From Lyngbya sp. CCAP 1446/10 (GTDB lineage: Bacteria > Cyanobacteriota > Cyanobacteriia > Cyanobacteriales > Microcoleaceae), in the NCBI RefSeq assembly GCF_026130175.1, contig NZ_JAIGNI010000004.1, forward strand, positions 62,001 to 126,000: 64,000 nt of DNA. Direction: 5' to 3'. Shown in pieces: positions 43,315-52,466 of this stretch. How positions within the stretch are numbered: position 1 is the stretch's first letter; each line of letters starts with the position of its first letter. Below the pieces are notes generated by a model. The model had not been told where the DNA came from and ran no database searches. It saw only the letters and a program-made list of their open reading frames with translations. The position numbers were made by a program, and so were the translations under genes.

Positions 43315-45135
43315 ATGGAATTTGACTTATCTCCGTTATGGATATCCCTAAAATCATCAGCCATCGCCTCATTCTTTACCTTCTTTCTGGGAATAGCTGC
43401 CGCCCGGTGGATGCTTTCAACTCGCATCAAATGTAAACCATTGATTGAAGGCATTTTCATTTCTCCTTTAGTTTTGCCGCCCACAGTAGTCGGATTTTTG
43501 CTGCTGCTGCTGTTTGGTAGAAATGGCGCGATCGGTCAATTTCTTCTAAAATTTGATTTAACTATAATTTTTACTTGGCAAGCCGCCGTAATTACTGCCA
43601 CAGTCGTATCATTTCCCCTGATGTACAAAACTGCTTTGGGAGCTTTTGAGCAAATTGATGCCAATCTTCTCAATGCAGCCCGCACTCTGGGAGCCTCGGA
43701 ATGGGAGGTTTTTTGGCGGATTATGTTGCCGCTAGCGTGGCCGGGAATTCTAGCAGGAACTATTCTCGCATTTGCCCGCGCTTTGGGTGAATTCGGCGCG
43801 ACGCTGATGTTAGCTGGGAATATTCCCGGACAAACTCAAACTATCCCGATGGCAATTTATTTTGCTGTGGAATCTGGGGATATGAAACAAGCTGCTATTT
43901 GGGTTTTGATTATTCTCAGTCTTGCTTTGAGTGTGCTGACTTTGGTTAATTACTGGACTTATTTACCAAGGATTTCTTCCAAGCCAAATCATAACTATCA
44001 ACGGCAATCTAATCTCGCTAAATTTTATTCAAAAATTACCATAAAATCCCCAAATAAACAACTAGAAGGCGGACTATTTTTAAATATTTTTAAACCTCTT
44101 TCTGGCTTTGCCTTGGAGGTCGGTTTTGATATCGGCCCGGAAGTGCTGGGAATTTTGGGCGCGTCTGGTTCGGGCAAAAGCATGACTCTGCGCTGCATCG
44201 CGGGTTTGGACACTCCCAGCAGCGGTAAAATTGCAGTTAACGGTAAGGTTTTATTTGACTCGGCAGAGGGCATTAATTTACCTTCTAAAGACCGCCGCAT
44301 TGGTTTTTTGTTTCAAAACTATGCTTTGTTTCCTCACCTGAATGTGGCTCAAAATATTGCTTTTGGTTTGCAGCATTTATCTAAAAGCGAGCAAAAATTT
44401 CGGGTTAAAGAACAGCTTGTTTCGGTGCAAATGTTGGGAATGGAAAACCGCTATCCCCACGAACTTTCTGGCGGCCAGCAGCAGCGGGTGGCTTTGGCGA
44501 GGGCGATCGCCCCTTCTCCCGATTTACTGCTGTTAGACGAACCGTTTTCGGCTTTGGACACGCACTTGCGGAGTCAACTGGAACGGGAGTTAATGCAGGT
44601 TTTGGCTAATTATCGGGGAATTACTTTGTTTGTCAGCCACAATTTAGAGGAAGTTTACCGGGTGTGCAAAAATCTGTTGGTGTTGGCTGAGGGAAGGGCG
44701 ATCGCCTTTGATACCAAACAGAACATTTTCGATCGCCCTCGCAACTTCACCGTCGCCCAGTTGACTGGCTGTAAGAACTTCTGTGCGGCTAAACCGGTTG
44801 CTGAAACTGTCGTAGAGGCGATCGACTGGGGCTGCAATCTAATTGTCGTCGAACCAATCCCCAAATCTTTGGTTTCTGTCGGAATTCGAGCTCATCAAAT
44901 CAGTTTTGTTAACGGGTGCGATCGCGAAAATACATTTGCTTGTTGGATCGCCTCAACGGTGGAAACTCCTCACCGGGTGACATTATATCTCAAATTGCAC
45001 TCGCCTCCCAATAATTCCCAAGATTATCACTTGCAAGCTGAAGTTTTCAAGGAAAAGTGGCGGGCTATCAAGGACAATTCTTTTCCCTGGTATGTTCATT
45101 TGGAGCCAATTAGGTTAATATTAATGGAAGCATGA
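43315..45135 (+). CDS. modBC: ModB-ModC fusion: molybdate permease and ATPase
   Basis: A 606-residue single protein. Residues 1-225 are the membrane permease ModB (five or six helices, with the coupling loop EFGATLMLAGNIPGQTQT). Residues about 250-460 are the ATPase ModC (Walker A GASGSGKS, signature LSGGQQQRVALARA, Walker B LLLLDEPFSALD). About 110 further residues resemble the oxyanion-regulatory tail. Fusion of modB and modC is known in other cyanobacteria. A 40-residue linker (SKPNHNYQRQSNLAKFYSK) joins the halves. It pairs with modA upstream. Confidence 0.95.
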   Translation: MEFDLSPLWISLKSSAIASFFTFFLGIAAARWMLSTRIKCKPLIEGIFISPLVLPPTVVGFLLLLLFGRNGAIGQFLLKFDLTIIFTWQAAVITATVVSFPLMYKTALGAFEQIDANLLNAARTLGASEWEVFWRIMLPLAWPGILAGTILAFARALGEFGATLMLAGNIPGQTQTIPMAIYFAVESGDMKQAAIWVLIILSLALSVLTLVNYWTYLPRISSKPNHNYQRQSNLAKFYSKITIKSPNKQLEGGLFLNIFKPLSGFALEVGFDIGPEVLGILGASGSGKSMTLRCIAGLDTPSSGKIAVNGKVLFDSAEGINLPSKDRRIGFLFQNYALFPHLNVAQNIAFGLQHLSKSEQKFRVKEQLVSVQMLGMENRYPHELSGGQQQRVALARAIAPSPDLLLLDEPFSALDTHLRSQLERELMQVLANYRGITLFVSHNLEEVYRVCKNLLVLAEGRAIAFDTKQNIFDRPRNFTVAQLTGCKNFCAAKPVAETVVEAIDWGCNLIVVEPIPKSLVSVGIRAHQISFVNGCDRENTFACWIASTVETPHRVTLYLKLHSPPNNSQDYHLQAEVFKEKWRAIKDNSFPWYVHLEPIRLILMEA

Positions 45136-45149
45136 GTCAACCAGATCCG

Positions 45150-45326
45150 ACGTAGGGTTTGAAACCCCATCTATACAAACAAAGATTGTCGGACGGCGGT
45201 TGAAACCGCTCCTATACAAACGATGTCCGCCTCCGCGGACTGAAGAAATAATTTCAACCACCCGCTCTTCAACCCGCGGAGGCGGGTTTTGTCTGTATAG
45301 ACGCGGTTTCAACCGCCGTGTTTTCT
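45150..45326. repeat. GGCGGTTGAAACCGC palindromic family, extended copy
   Basis: Like 2251-2400 but with an additional TAGGGTTTGAAACCCCATCT arm at the left, suggesting one repeat arm inserted beside another. Confidence 0.8.
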
Positions 45327-45359
45327 TCAACTAATTTCATCTACACCAAAGATTAAACC

Positions 45360-45758
45360 ATGACAGACAAAGTTAAAAAAACCGATGCCGAATGGCAACA
45401 GCAACTAACCCCCGAACAGTTCAAAGTCACCCGAAAAAAGGGAACCGAAAGAGCTTTTAGCGGCGAATATCACGACAACAAAAAGCCCGGACTTTATAAG
45501 TGCATTTGCTGCGGTACAGAGCTATTTGAATCGGAAACAAAATACGATTCCGGTACCGGTTGGCCGAGTTTCTACGCTCCCATAAAAGAAGAAAATGTCA
45601 GGAATGAGTCGGATAACGCCTTGTTCATGCGCCGCACGGAGGTACTGTGTGCCGTTTGTGACTCTCATCTCGGTCACGTATTCAACGATGGGCCCAAACC
45701 CACCGGTCAGCGTTACTGCATGAATTCTGCTGCTCTTGATTTCGTTCCCAAGGATTGA
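45360..45758 (+). CDS. msrB: Peptide-methionine (R)-S-oxide reductase
   Basis: Repairs methionine-R-sulfoxide in oxidised proteins. The 132-residue protein has two zinc CxxC pairs (YKCICCG and [12 protein letters not shown]), the substrate loop GTGWPSFY and the catalytic Cys in RYCMNSAAL. The length is normal for a single-domain MsrB. Confidence 0.96.
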   Translation: MTDKVKKTDAEWQQQLTPEQFKVTRKKGTERAFSGEYHDNKKPGLYKCICCGTELFESETKYDSGTGWPSFYAPIKEENVRNESDNALFMRRTEVLCAVCDSHLGHVFNDGPKPTGQRYCMNSAALDFVPKD

Positions 45759-45796
45759 ACTAAGACAGTCATAGACGCAAGCGGGGCAAAAAACAC

Positions 45797-45854
45797 GGTT
45801 TCTGCGTAAATATCTCTCGGAGAGTGCCAGGATTTTTAGGAGAAACCCTTTTTT
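45797..45854 (+). terminator. Probable terminator of msrB
   Basis: GGTTTCT (45797-45803) pairs with AGAAACC (45841-45847), followed by CTTTTTT. The loop contains its own CTCTCGGAGAG hairpin. A TCAACAG heptamer tract follows at 45862-45895. Confidence 0.45.
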
Positions 45855-46005
45855 GCCTTAGTCAACAGTCAACAGTCAACAGTCAACAGTCAACATTCCA
45901 AGGTGTTCTGGAACAAGCGCAAAAGCCTGTTCGTGGCAATTGATGTTCAAAATGCACCCGTGCTGCTATCTTGTTGTGGAGACAAAAAGAAAAAATAGTG
46001 GCGGC

Positions 46006-46734
46006 ATGGGGATGGTTTATCAGCGGGTTTTGCTGAAGCTCAGCGGTGAAGCGCTGATGGGTAGCTTGGGCTACGGTATCGATCCGGTAGTCGTTGGGTC
46101 GATCGCCCAGGAAGTGGCTAAAGTCGTGTCCGAAGGCATTCAAATCGCGATCGTTGTCGGCGGCGGCAACATTTTTCGTGGCGTGAAAGCTGCTTCGGCA
46201 GGCATGGATCGCGCAACAGCCGACTATGTGGGCATGATTGCTACAGTGATGAATGCTATCACTTTGCAGGATGCTCTGGAACAAGCAGGAGTGCCCACAA
46301 GGGTGCAATCGGCGATCGCCATGCAAGAAATAGCTGAACCCTACATTCGACGGCGGGCAATTCGCCACCTCGAAAAAAAACGGGTAGTGATTTTTGGTGC
46401 CGGTTCTGGCAATCCTTTTTTTACTACTGATACTACAGCCGCATTGCGGGCGGCTGAAATTGATGCAGAGGTGATTTTTAAAGCTACTAAGGTAGATGGG
46501 GTCTACGATTCCGACCCCCATATCAACCCCAACGCGCGCAGGTATCAAACCCTCACCTACGCCCATGTCTTGAACCAAGACTTGCGGGTGATGGATAGTA
46601 CCGCGATCGCCCTGTGCAAAGAAAATAATATTCCTATTATGGTATTTGACCTCTCGGTATCGGGAAACATCTACCGAGCAGTAATGGGAGAATCTATTGG
46701 AACCCTTGTCGGAGGATTTTGTGAAGTTAGCTGA
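46006..46734 (+). CDS. pyrH: Uridylate kinase (UMP kinase)
   Basis: Phosphorylates UMP to UDP in pyrimidine synthesis. The 242-residue protein starts [17 protein letters not shown], the usual cyanobacterial beginning; an in-frame ATG at 45940 adds residues with no family counterpart. Motifs are [10 protein letters not shown], the nucleotide region [18 protein letters not shown], and [13 protein letters not shown]. Its last 14 bases overlap the start of frr, so the two are translationally linked, the usual pyrH-frr pair. Confidence 0.96.
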   Translation: MGMVYQRVLLKLSGEALMGSLGYGIDPVVVGSIAQEVAKVVSEGIQIAIVVGGGNIFRGVKAASAGMDRATADYVGMIATVMNAITLQDALEQAGVPTRVQSAIAMQEIAEPYIRRRAIRHLEKKRVVIFGAGSGNPFFTTDTTAALRAAEIDAEVIFKATKVDGVYDSDPHINPNARRYQTLTYAHVLNQDLRVMDSTAIALCKENNIPIMVFDLSVSGNIYRAVMGESIGTLVGGFCEVS

Positions 46735-47269
46735 ATCAGAAGATCATATGCAAAAGGCTGTTGAGGCTACTCAACGGTCTTTTAATACTATTCGGACGGG
46801 ACGCGCCAACGCTTCCCTGCTCGATCGAGTCATGGTAGATTACTACGGATCTCCAACTCCGATCAAATCCCTTGCCAACATCGGCACCCCGGATGCAACC
46901 ACGATCAACATTCAACCGTTCGATCGCACAGCCCTTACCTCGATCGAAAAAGCAATTTCCCTGTCAGATGTAGGACTCGTACCTAACAACGACGGTTCAG
47001 TTATTAGGTTGAACATTCCGCCGCTGACAAGCGAGAGACGCCAAGAATTTGTCAAAATGGCCGCCAAGTTTGCCGAAGAAGGTAAAGTCGCAATTCGCAA
47101 TATCCGCCGCGATGCCGTTGACTCGATTCGCAAGCAAGAAAAAAGCAGCGATATCTCTAAAGATGAATCGCGAGACTTGCAAGATAAAATTCAAAAACTG
47201 ACGGATAAGTACATCGCCAAAATAGAAGAAGTTCTGGCAGGCAAAGAGAGAGATATCACGAAAGTTTAG
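46721..47269 (+). CDS. frr: Ribosome recycling factor
   Basis: Splits the post-termination ribosome together with EF-G. The 182-residue protein starts at GTG 46721 ([20 protein letters not shown]), supported by CGGAGGA seven bases upstream. The signature regions [31 protein letters not shown] and [16 protein letters not shown] are present. A frame extension to 46697 lies inside pyrH and is not needed. Confidence 0.96.
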   Translation: MKLAESEDHMQKAVEATQRSFNTIRTGRANASLLDRVMVDYYGSPTPIKSLANIGTPDATTINIQPFDRTALTSIEKAISLSDVGLVPNNDGSVIRLNIPPLTSERRQEFVKMAAKFAEEGKVAIRNIRRDAVDSIRKQEKSSDISKDESRDLQDKIQKLTDKYIAKIEEVLAGKERDITKV

Positions 47270-47788
47270 TGAATGGGAAATTGGGCATGGGGAAAATGCA
47301 GGAATTTTAGCAGGAACAAGGAAAAGGAAATATTCTTAAATCCCAATTCCTGATTCTCCATTCCTCATTCCCAATTCTCGATCGTTATATTGAAGATCAG
47401 ACCTACGGTTGAAACCGCGCCTATACAAACGAAAGAGTTTATAGTGCAATGCGCACCAGTTGACTTGATACTTCTTGTAAATCTTTGATAGAGTCGGCAA
47501 ACCGCAAATAAAAAGCAGATACAATCCAGATAAAAAGCATCAAATTGCTATTTCAAGTTGGGATTTGTCAAACTTCAAGCAAGAAAAATGACTTTGGCAA
47601 ATTTGGGTTTCAAATCAAGACGCTAAAACGCCAGTCAACCGATGTTCTTCGGTAGGCGACAAGGCCAACCGATGTGCAGTGCACTGAAATCCGTTATATC
47701 TTGTACGGCGGAAGCCGAACTTCCCTCTTCCTGAAATCCGTTACATCCGTTAAAAAATCCGTTGCCGAACTTTCTTCTTCCTTCTGCT
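47270..47788. other. Repeat-rich gap after frr
   Basis: No gene in 519 bases. It contains one arm of the GGCGGTTGAAACCGC family (47391-47437) and an inverted copy of the AACGGATTTTGTA family (47686-47785: CCGTTACATCCGTT, TCCGTTGCCGAACTT). The latter also encodes the apparent N-terminal extension of the next open frame. Confidence 0.6.
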
Positions 47789-48244
47789 ATGATAATTTAT
47801 TTTTATAAAGTAGAGGAGCCTTACGGCTGCTTTTCCAATTTTTCACCCCACGACATTTGCCTGCATGGTGAAGATTGGTTGACTGTGGAACATTACTATC
47901 AAGCCCAAAAATTTGTCGGTAGCGCTGATGAAAGATTAGTGGTGGCAATTCGATCCGTACCAACTCCTCAAGAAGCCGCCCAATTAGGTCGCGATCCGAA
48001 CCACCGGATGCGCCATGATTGGGAAGCGGTGAAAATCCCAATTATGCGCGAAGCAATTTTAACTAAGTTTCTCGCTCATGCAGACATTCAAGCTATTCTC
48101 CTCGGCACAGGGGATCGAGTGATTGTAGAGGATTCGCCAACGGATTACTACTGGGGGTGCGGCGGCGATGGCACCGGCCAAAATCATTTGGGTAAAATTC
48201 TGATGAGCGTACGTAGCGAAATTTTTCAGCACCGGGCAGGCTGA
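47789..48244 (+). CDS. NADAR-domain protein (YbiA-like)
   Basis: A 151-residue NADAR-family protein (MIIYFYKVEEPYGCFSNFSP, TVEHYYQAQKFVG, GRDPNHRMRHDWE, YYWGCGGDGTGQNHLGKIL). Known members are N-glycosidases acting on riboflavin-pathway intermediates or reversing ADP-ribosylation of DNA. The conserved WxxG and GxNxLG-type active-site region is present. I chose ATG 47789; the longer frame begins inside a repeat. It is a single gene and a partner toxin was not seen. Confidence 0.9.
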   Translation: MIIYFYKVEEPYGCFSNFSPHDICLHGEDWLTVEHYYQAQKFVGSADERLVVAIRSVPTPQEAAQLGRDPNHRMRHDWEAVKIPIMREAILTKFLAHADIQAILLGTGDRVIVEDSPTDYYWGCGGDGTGQNHLGKILMSVRSEIFQHRAG

Positions 48245-48447
48245 TCAAAACTCAAAATTTTTCGCTAAATTTCATTGTATGAAGTTATCCAAATAAATGT
48301 CAAGTTATCCTAATAATCAATAATTATGATCGTGAGATTTTAAGATTTCCAGAAATTTATGAGAATATTATAATAATAATTATCATTTGGTTAAGTTAGT
48401 CTGTTGAAAGCAAAGATTAAACTGGCGCGATCGCAAATTTTGATTGA

Positions 48448-48488
48448 GCGCTGGTTAGAGGCGATGCACCGTCGTCTCTAACCAGCGC
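48448..48488. repeat. Strong hairpin upstream of a kinase fragment
   Basis: GCGCTGGTTAGAG (48448-48460) pairs perfectly with CTCTAACCAGCGC (48476-48488) across a 15-base loop. It has no T run. It lies 47 bases before the kinase fragment. Confidence 0.65.
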
Positions 48489-48534
48489 GGGGCCGGTTAA
48501 TAGTAAAGCTCGGCTTAGTCAAAAAATCAGGCTG

Positions 48535-48798
48535 ATGCAGTACGCGCTCGATCGCACCGAATTAATCGATGCAAAAACTGTAAGAATTTGCGTTGCCGAA
48601 AACGGTCACGGCATCCCCAAAGAGTTGATTTCTCAAATATTTGATCCGTTTTTTACTACTAAACCCGTCTGTCGAGGAACGGGTTTAGGACTGTCGATCA
48701 GTTATCAAATTGTAGTTGACAAACACCAAGGGGTACTCAAGTGTGTTTCTGTACCAGGTCTGGGTACTGAATTCTCGATCGAGATTCCGCTGAATTAG
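48535..48798 (+). pseudogene. Histidine kinase remnant (ATP-binding half only)
   Basis: An 87-residue frame holding the C-terminal part of an HATPase domain: ENGHGIPKELISQIFDPFFT, GTGLGLSISYQIVVDKHQG and GTEFSIEIPLN. There is no HisKA box, no N-box and no sensor. Upstream DNA (48300-48534) shows no matching coding sequence. The motifs that remain resemble those of the hybrid kinase at 17570-19006. It is probably the tail of a deleted kinase; a free-standing ATP-binding peptide is possible but unlikely. Confidence 0.7.
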
Positions 48799-48808
48799 CT
48801 AACTGTTC

Positions 48809-49594
48809 TTAGGGCAAAAGTATCTTCACCAGCACCGAACCGAGCGATCCCAGAAGACTCATCAAGTTGCCGTTGCCCCCAGTACGTGGTTCCGTTGGCT
48901 TTTGGCGCGCCACAATGGCTTCGGCTAACTGCTTTGACAATTCTTGACCTTGAGGATTTCCTTGAGTGGCAAAGAGTTGGTTTGCTCTAGCAGCATCTTG
49001 ACTCGCGCCGGCGAAGTCTCCCAAGTCAGCGCGAGACATACTGCGCGCAAAATAAACGGCAGCTACATCCGATTTCAGATTTAGGGCTTGATTGTAATAA
49101 TCAATCGCGTTTCTGTAGTTTCCCGCTTGAGCTTCCAGCACTCCCAATCGGTAAAAGTCTTCAGCGGTGCCAATATTAGTTGGCATTCCTCTAGCTCCCA
49201 GCAGTTGGGCGTTAGTTAAATTGGCGTTGAGCAAATTGGCGTCGCTAAGATAGGCACTTCTCAAGTCAGCACCGCTGAGGTTTGCCCCCGTCAGGTTTGC
49301 TCCCGTCAAGTTGACGCCAAACAAACTGGTGCCACTGAGGTTGGCTCCGCTAAGATCAGCTCCGGTAAGGTTAGCTCGGCTGAGGTTAGCCAATCTCAAA
49401 TCAGCACCTTTGAGATTGGCTCCTGTTAAGTTGGCTAAAACCAGACCAGCGCTGCTGAGGTCGCAATTGGGGCACTGTCGGGTGGCTAGTAATTGTTGCG
49501 TGTGTTGAATGTTCTCGGCCTGTGCAGGGGCTAAAGGGGCGATCGCGCTCAGCAGCGTTGCAGCAGCCAGGATTCTTAGTTTCATCTTAAGCAT
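48809..49594 (-). CDS. Exported pentapeptide-repeat protein with TPR segment
   Basis: A 261-residue protein with a signal peptide (LRILAAATLLSAIAPLAPAQA). About seventeen A(N/D)Lxx pentapeptides follow (residues 45-135; ANLTGANLKGADLRLANLSR), then a TPR-like pair (FYRLGVLEAQAGNYRNAIDY, VAAVYFARSMSRADLGDFAG). A glycine-rich tail ends in a hydrophobic segment. Pentapeptide repeats fold as a square beta-helix. The mature protein begins with a CPNC pair. The role is unknown. Confidence 0.88.
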   Translation of the reverse strand: MLKMKLRILAAATLLSAIAPLAPAQAENIQHTQQLLATRQCPNCDLSSAGLVLANLTGANLKGADLRLANLSRANLTGADLSGANLSGTSLFGVNLTGANLTGANLSGADLRSAYLSDANLLNANLTNAQLLGARGMPTNIGTAEDFYRLGVLEAQAGNYRNAIDYYNQALNLKSDVAAVYFARSMSRADLGDFAGASQDAARANQLFATQGNPQGQELSKQLAEAIVARQKPTEPRTGGNGNLMSLLGSLGSVLVKILLP

Positions 49595-49828
49595 CCAAAA
49601 TCCGAAATAATAAATCTAAAATAGCTTCGATCGCAGCAATTGAAAATCCAGATCGTAGATATTGCTAAATATTGCCAGATTCTCAGCTATCTATCACAGA
49701 CATCATACATTAAAGTTCAGAGCTTCACCTGAGTCTCAAACAAACATTTCGCTACCAATAAATTAGGGTAACAAAAAAATGTTACCCTTAGCCGTGCTTC
49801 TCGCCAACCATAAGATTTAACAGATAAA

Positions 49829-50473
49829 TTAATCGTGAATCGTGCCGTCTGGCATCGTCGCACCCTTAAGATATACTCCGCTCAAGTTGACTTTTGTAAG
49901 ATTTGCTCCCAACAGATTTGCCCCGCTTAAGTCTGACGCACTTAAAATCGCTTCAGTCAAGTCTGCCCTAATTAGGCTCGCTCCCATTAAGTCGGCTCCG
50001 CTGAGGTCTACTTTGGTTAAATTTGCCCCAATTAAATCTGCTTCTGTGAGCACCGCCCTGCGCAAGTTTACTCCGTAAAGATTTACTCCGTGCAAGTCTG
50101 CGTGGCTGAGTGTTGCCCGAGATATATTTGCTCCAATTAAAGTTGCTTGGATCAGGGAAGCTCCGCTCAAGTCTGCTTTGCTAAGATTTGCTCCCATCAA
50201 CTCAGCTCGATACAGGTTAGCTTCAGCTAACAGTGCTTCAGTGAGGTCGGCTCCCGCTAAATCTGCTCTGCTCAAATTGATTTTGCACAAATTGGCTTTG
50301 CCAAAGTTGACTCTGCTGAGTTTGGCTTTGCTGAGATTGGAGCCAATCAAGTCGGCTTCATACAGATTGGCTCCAATCAATTCTGCTTCGTAGAGGTACA
50401 CGGAGTGCAGGTAGACCCCACTAAAATTTCTTTCTCCTATGGCGTATAGCTTGAGCAGTTCGTCAACGTTCAT
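49829..50473 (-). CDS. Cytosolic pentapeptide-repeat protein
   Basis: A 214-residue protein that is almost entirely pentapeptide repeats (ANLYEADLIGSNLSKAKLSR and on to LLGANLTKVNLSGVYLKGAT), about 36 units, with no signal peptide. The short N-terminal helix (MNVDELLKLYAIGERNFSG) is common in this cyanobacterial group. Function is unknown. It follows the exported pentapeptide gene upstream on the same strand, but a 234-base gap separates them. Confidence 0.9.
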   Translation of the reverse strand: MNVDELLKLYAIGERNFSGVYLHSVYLYEAELIGANLYEADLIGSNLSKAKLSRVNFGKANLCKINLSRADLAGADLTEALLAEANLYRAELMGANLSKADLSGASLIQATLIGANISRATLSHADLHGVNLYGVNLRRAVLTEADLIGANLTKVDLSGADLMGASLIRADLTEAILSASDLSGANLLGANLTKVNLSGVYLKGATMPDGTIHD

Positions 50474-51528
50474 TATGGATTCTCTACACCTTTTAAATGC
50501 AGAATACTCTCAGCAAGCTGGTTGCACCGGATGTTCTGCGATTTTAGACTTGAGATGCTGAAATATTTACAGCGCCAGACTTCCCTAGACCGTTTGGGCA
50601 AGGTGAAAGATCAAACAGAATTTTTTATTGCATTAAAAAATAAAATTAAAATTTTTTCACAACAATGTCATCGTACTTCGTGACTCAATCAAAGAATTCT
50701 CGCTGGAAAGTGCGATCGAGGTCATAACTTTTTGTTGCTAGTTGAGTTTACTGAGTATTGGTGTGACAAGAATCACTAATTTTTGTTAGTAGCATCACAT
50801 AGGAACAACCGTTTCGATCACGCCAGACAGGGAAAAATAGCCGATAGTGGTACTGTAATGTTGAAAATTTGACAATTCCACAGTCGGCGTGTTTAACTCA
50901 ACAGGCGATCAAGTCGGTAGTTTCACAGAGACCTGCCCGCAGCAGGAAAGTTGGTTGCACCGTCACTCGGCGCGACCCAATCCAGCCCATCAGAGTGCTG
51001 ATATCTCAGGATTTCTCACAAAGGGAAAGCCAGAAATACACTTCTGGGAGTAGGAAAATCTGTGCATAAAAGTGATACCGGCTCCTTTACAGACCAAGGC
51101 TGCATCCTAGCTGCCAAGGAAAAAAAATCGCCAATACTTTCGCATAAATCACAAATAAACACTAGAAAAATCATGATATATATTTAGAAAAAAGAGAATA
51201 AATAATATTCCTTAACAGTCAACTATTGCAGCTAATGTTGCATTCGAGCGGTTAACTGATATCAGTATTAGCAATGACGCTTGTGTCATCAAATACCAAA
51301 CTGACTCAGAAACTGTTTTTTATCAAAAGACGCATTGCAGCCCTTGCTCCCGGTTTAAAAAAAAGGCTTCTGAGCCTCTTAGTAAATCCAGGACTGAAAA
51401 AGTTTAATTTAGATAGCTTTTGTCTTGCTTTATTAGCAAACAAAAGGCGAGCATTTAGGAGGAAAGCGGATTTTTCTCCCTAGTCAAAAAAACAATTGTA
51501 GATTACGAATCCCCGTGAGGTAATTGAT
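50474..51528. other. 1.05-kb gap with no convincing gene
   Basis: AT-rich ends surround a more GC-rich middle (50880-51010). A 66-codon frame there (TTG 50869 to 51069) and a 69-codon frame at 51274-51483 have no visible ribosome-binding site and no family I know. The middle may be gene debris or an untranslated RNA. Confidence 0.4.
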
Positions 51529-51966
51529 ATGGCTGGAGTATGTAAACTTAGCATCACAGAGACCACAGAAGAACTAAAAAACCTGTTAACCGAACAAAAA
51601 ACGGCAAGTGGCTTTCAAAAGATTCAAGCACTTTACCTGTTCAAAATTTGTCACGTTAAGACAGTTAAAGAATTGGCAATGACGATCGGCGTAAACCGCA
51701 TTACTGTGCAGCGGTGGCTGAGAAAGTACCGCTCTGACGGACTCGAAGGACTCCTGGAAACAAAGCACAGCGGTGGCCGCAAGCCCGCAATTCCTCCTCT
51801 GGCCCGTGCTAGTTTGGCAATGCGCCTCAGCGACCCCCAGAAAGGCTTTAAAAGCTATGGAGAAATTCAAGAGTGGTTGCAGCAGGAATATAGCATAGAG
51901 GCTTCCTATAAAGCCGTTTACGCAACAGTCAGATACCAGTTAAAAGGCAAGCTGACGAAAGTCTAG
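51529..51966 (+). CDS. Helix-turn-helix protein: N-terminal half of an IS630-type transposase
   Basis: A 145-residue protein with a helix-turn-helix (KTVKELAMTIGVNRITVQRWLRKYRSDG), a short GLLETKHSGGRKPAIP linker and a second winged-helix (GEIQEWLQQEYSIEASYKAVYATVRY). The same order forms the DNA-binding part of IS630-family transposases. The frame stops exactly where the DDE catalytic domain should begin. AGGTAATTGAT precedes the ATG, and no DDE remains downstream. It is either a remnant or a domesticated DNA-binding protein; standalone proteins of this shape occur in many cyanobacteria. Confidence 0.75.
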   Translation: MAGVCKLSITETTEELKNLLTEQKTASGFQKIQALYLFKICHVKTVKELAMTIGVNRITVQRWLRKYRSDGLEGLLETKHSGGRKPAIPPLARASLAMRLSDPQKGFKSYGEIQEWLQQEYSIEASYKAVYATVRYQLKGKLTKV

Positions 51967-52466
51967 ACAGTTAAACAGTTCATCCGAAGTCTGGTTAATC
52001 ACCGTCTAATTATTGATACTCAGACTTTGAAACTGTTAATGATTTCCGTTGTCACTAAAAACTCGGTAATTCTTTTTGAACTAAGCTCGCTCTCATAAAC
52101 TGCGGATAGTATAAATTATCTGTTGGGCCAATTGGGGCGAGGGGGGGAAAAATTGATACTTTTCCCACGTTTGTGAAAGATTCTTAAACCATGAGCCATA
52201 ACTAATAACTTGCAAGTTTTGTCTAATTTGCAGGTTTTGTTATAGAAGAAGTCAGCAGTCATCAGTCAGAAGGAATAAGTGAAGAAGAAGGCTCGTTTCG
52301 CCTTCGGCTACGACAAGTCGCTCAAGTTAAAAAGCAGGAATAAGACAGCCTTTAGTTATCGTCGCGTGAGACATTTCGTTGCAATTAATTGCATGAGGAA
52401 AGCGATCTATCGCCAGAACTTCCTAACCATCTGGCGGGGCTGGTATATGTAAAAAAATGGCATCGA
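51967..52466. other. Gap with no gene seen
   Basis: Five hundred bases with a GTCAGCAGTCATCAGTCAG direct-repeat tract near 52250 and TTTCGCCTTCGGC near 52300. No coding capacity is credible. Confidence 0.5.

Noticed and set aside
45883-46578. A 231-codon minus-strand open frame over pyrH
   Set aside because: It lies opposite a certain gene, is rich in Cys and His in a way typical of antisense frames, and has no start signal.
47762-47788. N-terminal extension of the NADAR protein
   Set aside because: The nine extra codons are part of a dispersed repeat; the family start matches ATG 47789.
50869-51069. A 66-codon frame in the large gap
   Set aside because: No ribosome-binding site, a TTG start and no recognisable family, so I did not list it as a gene.
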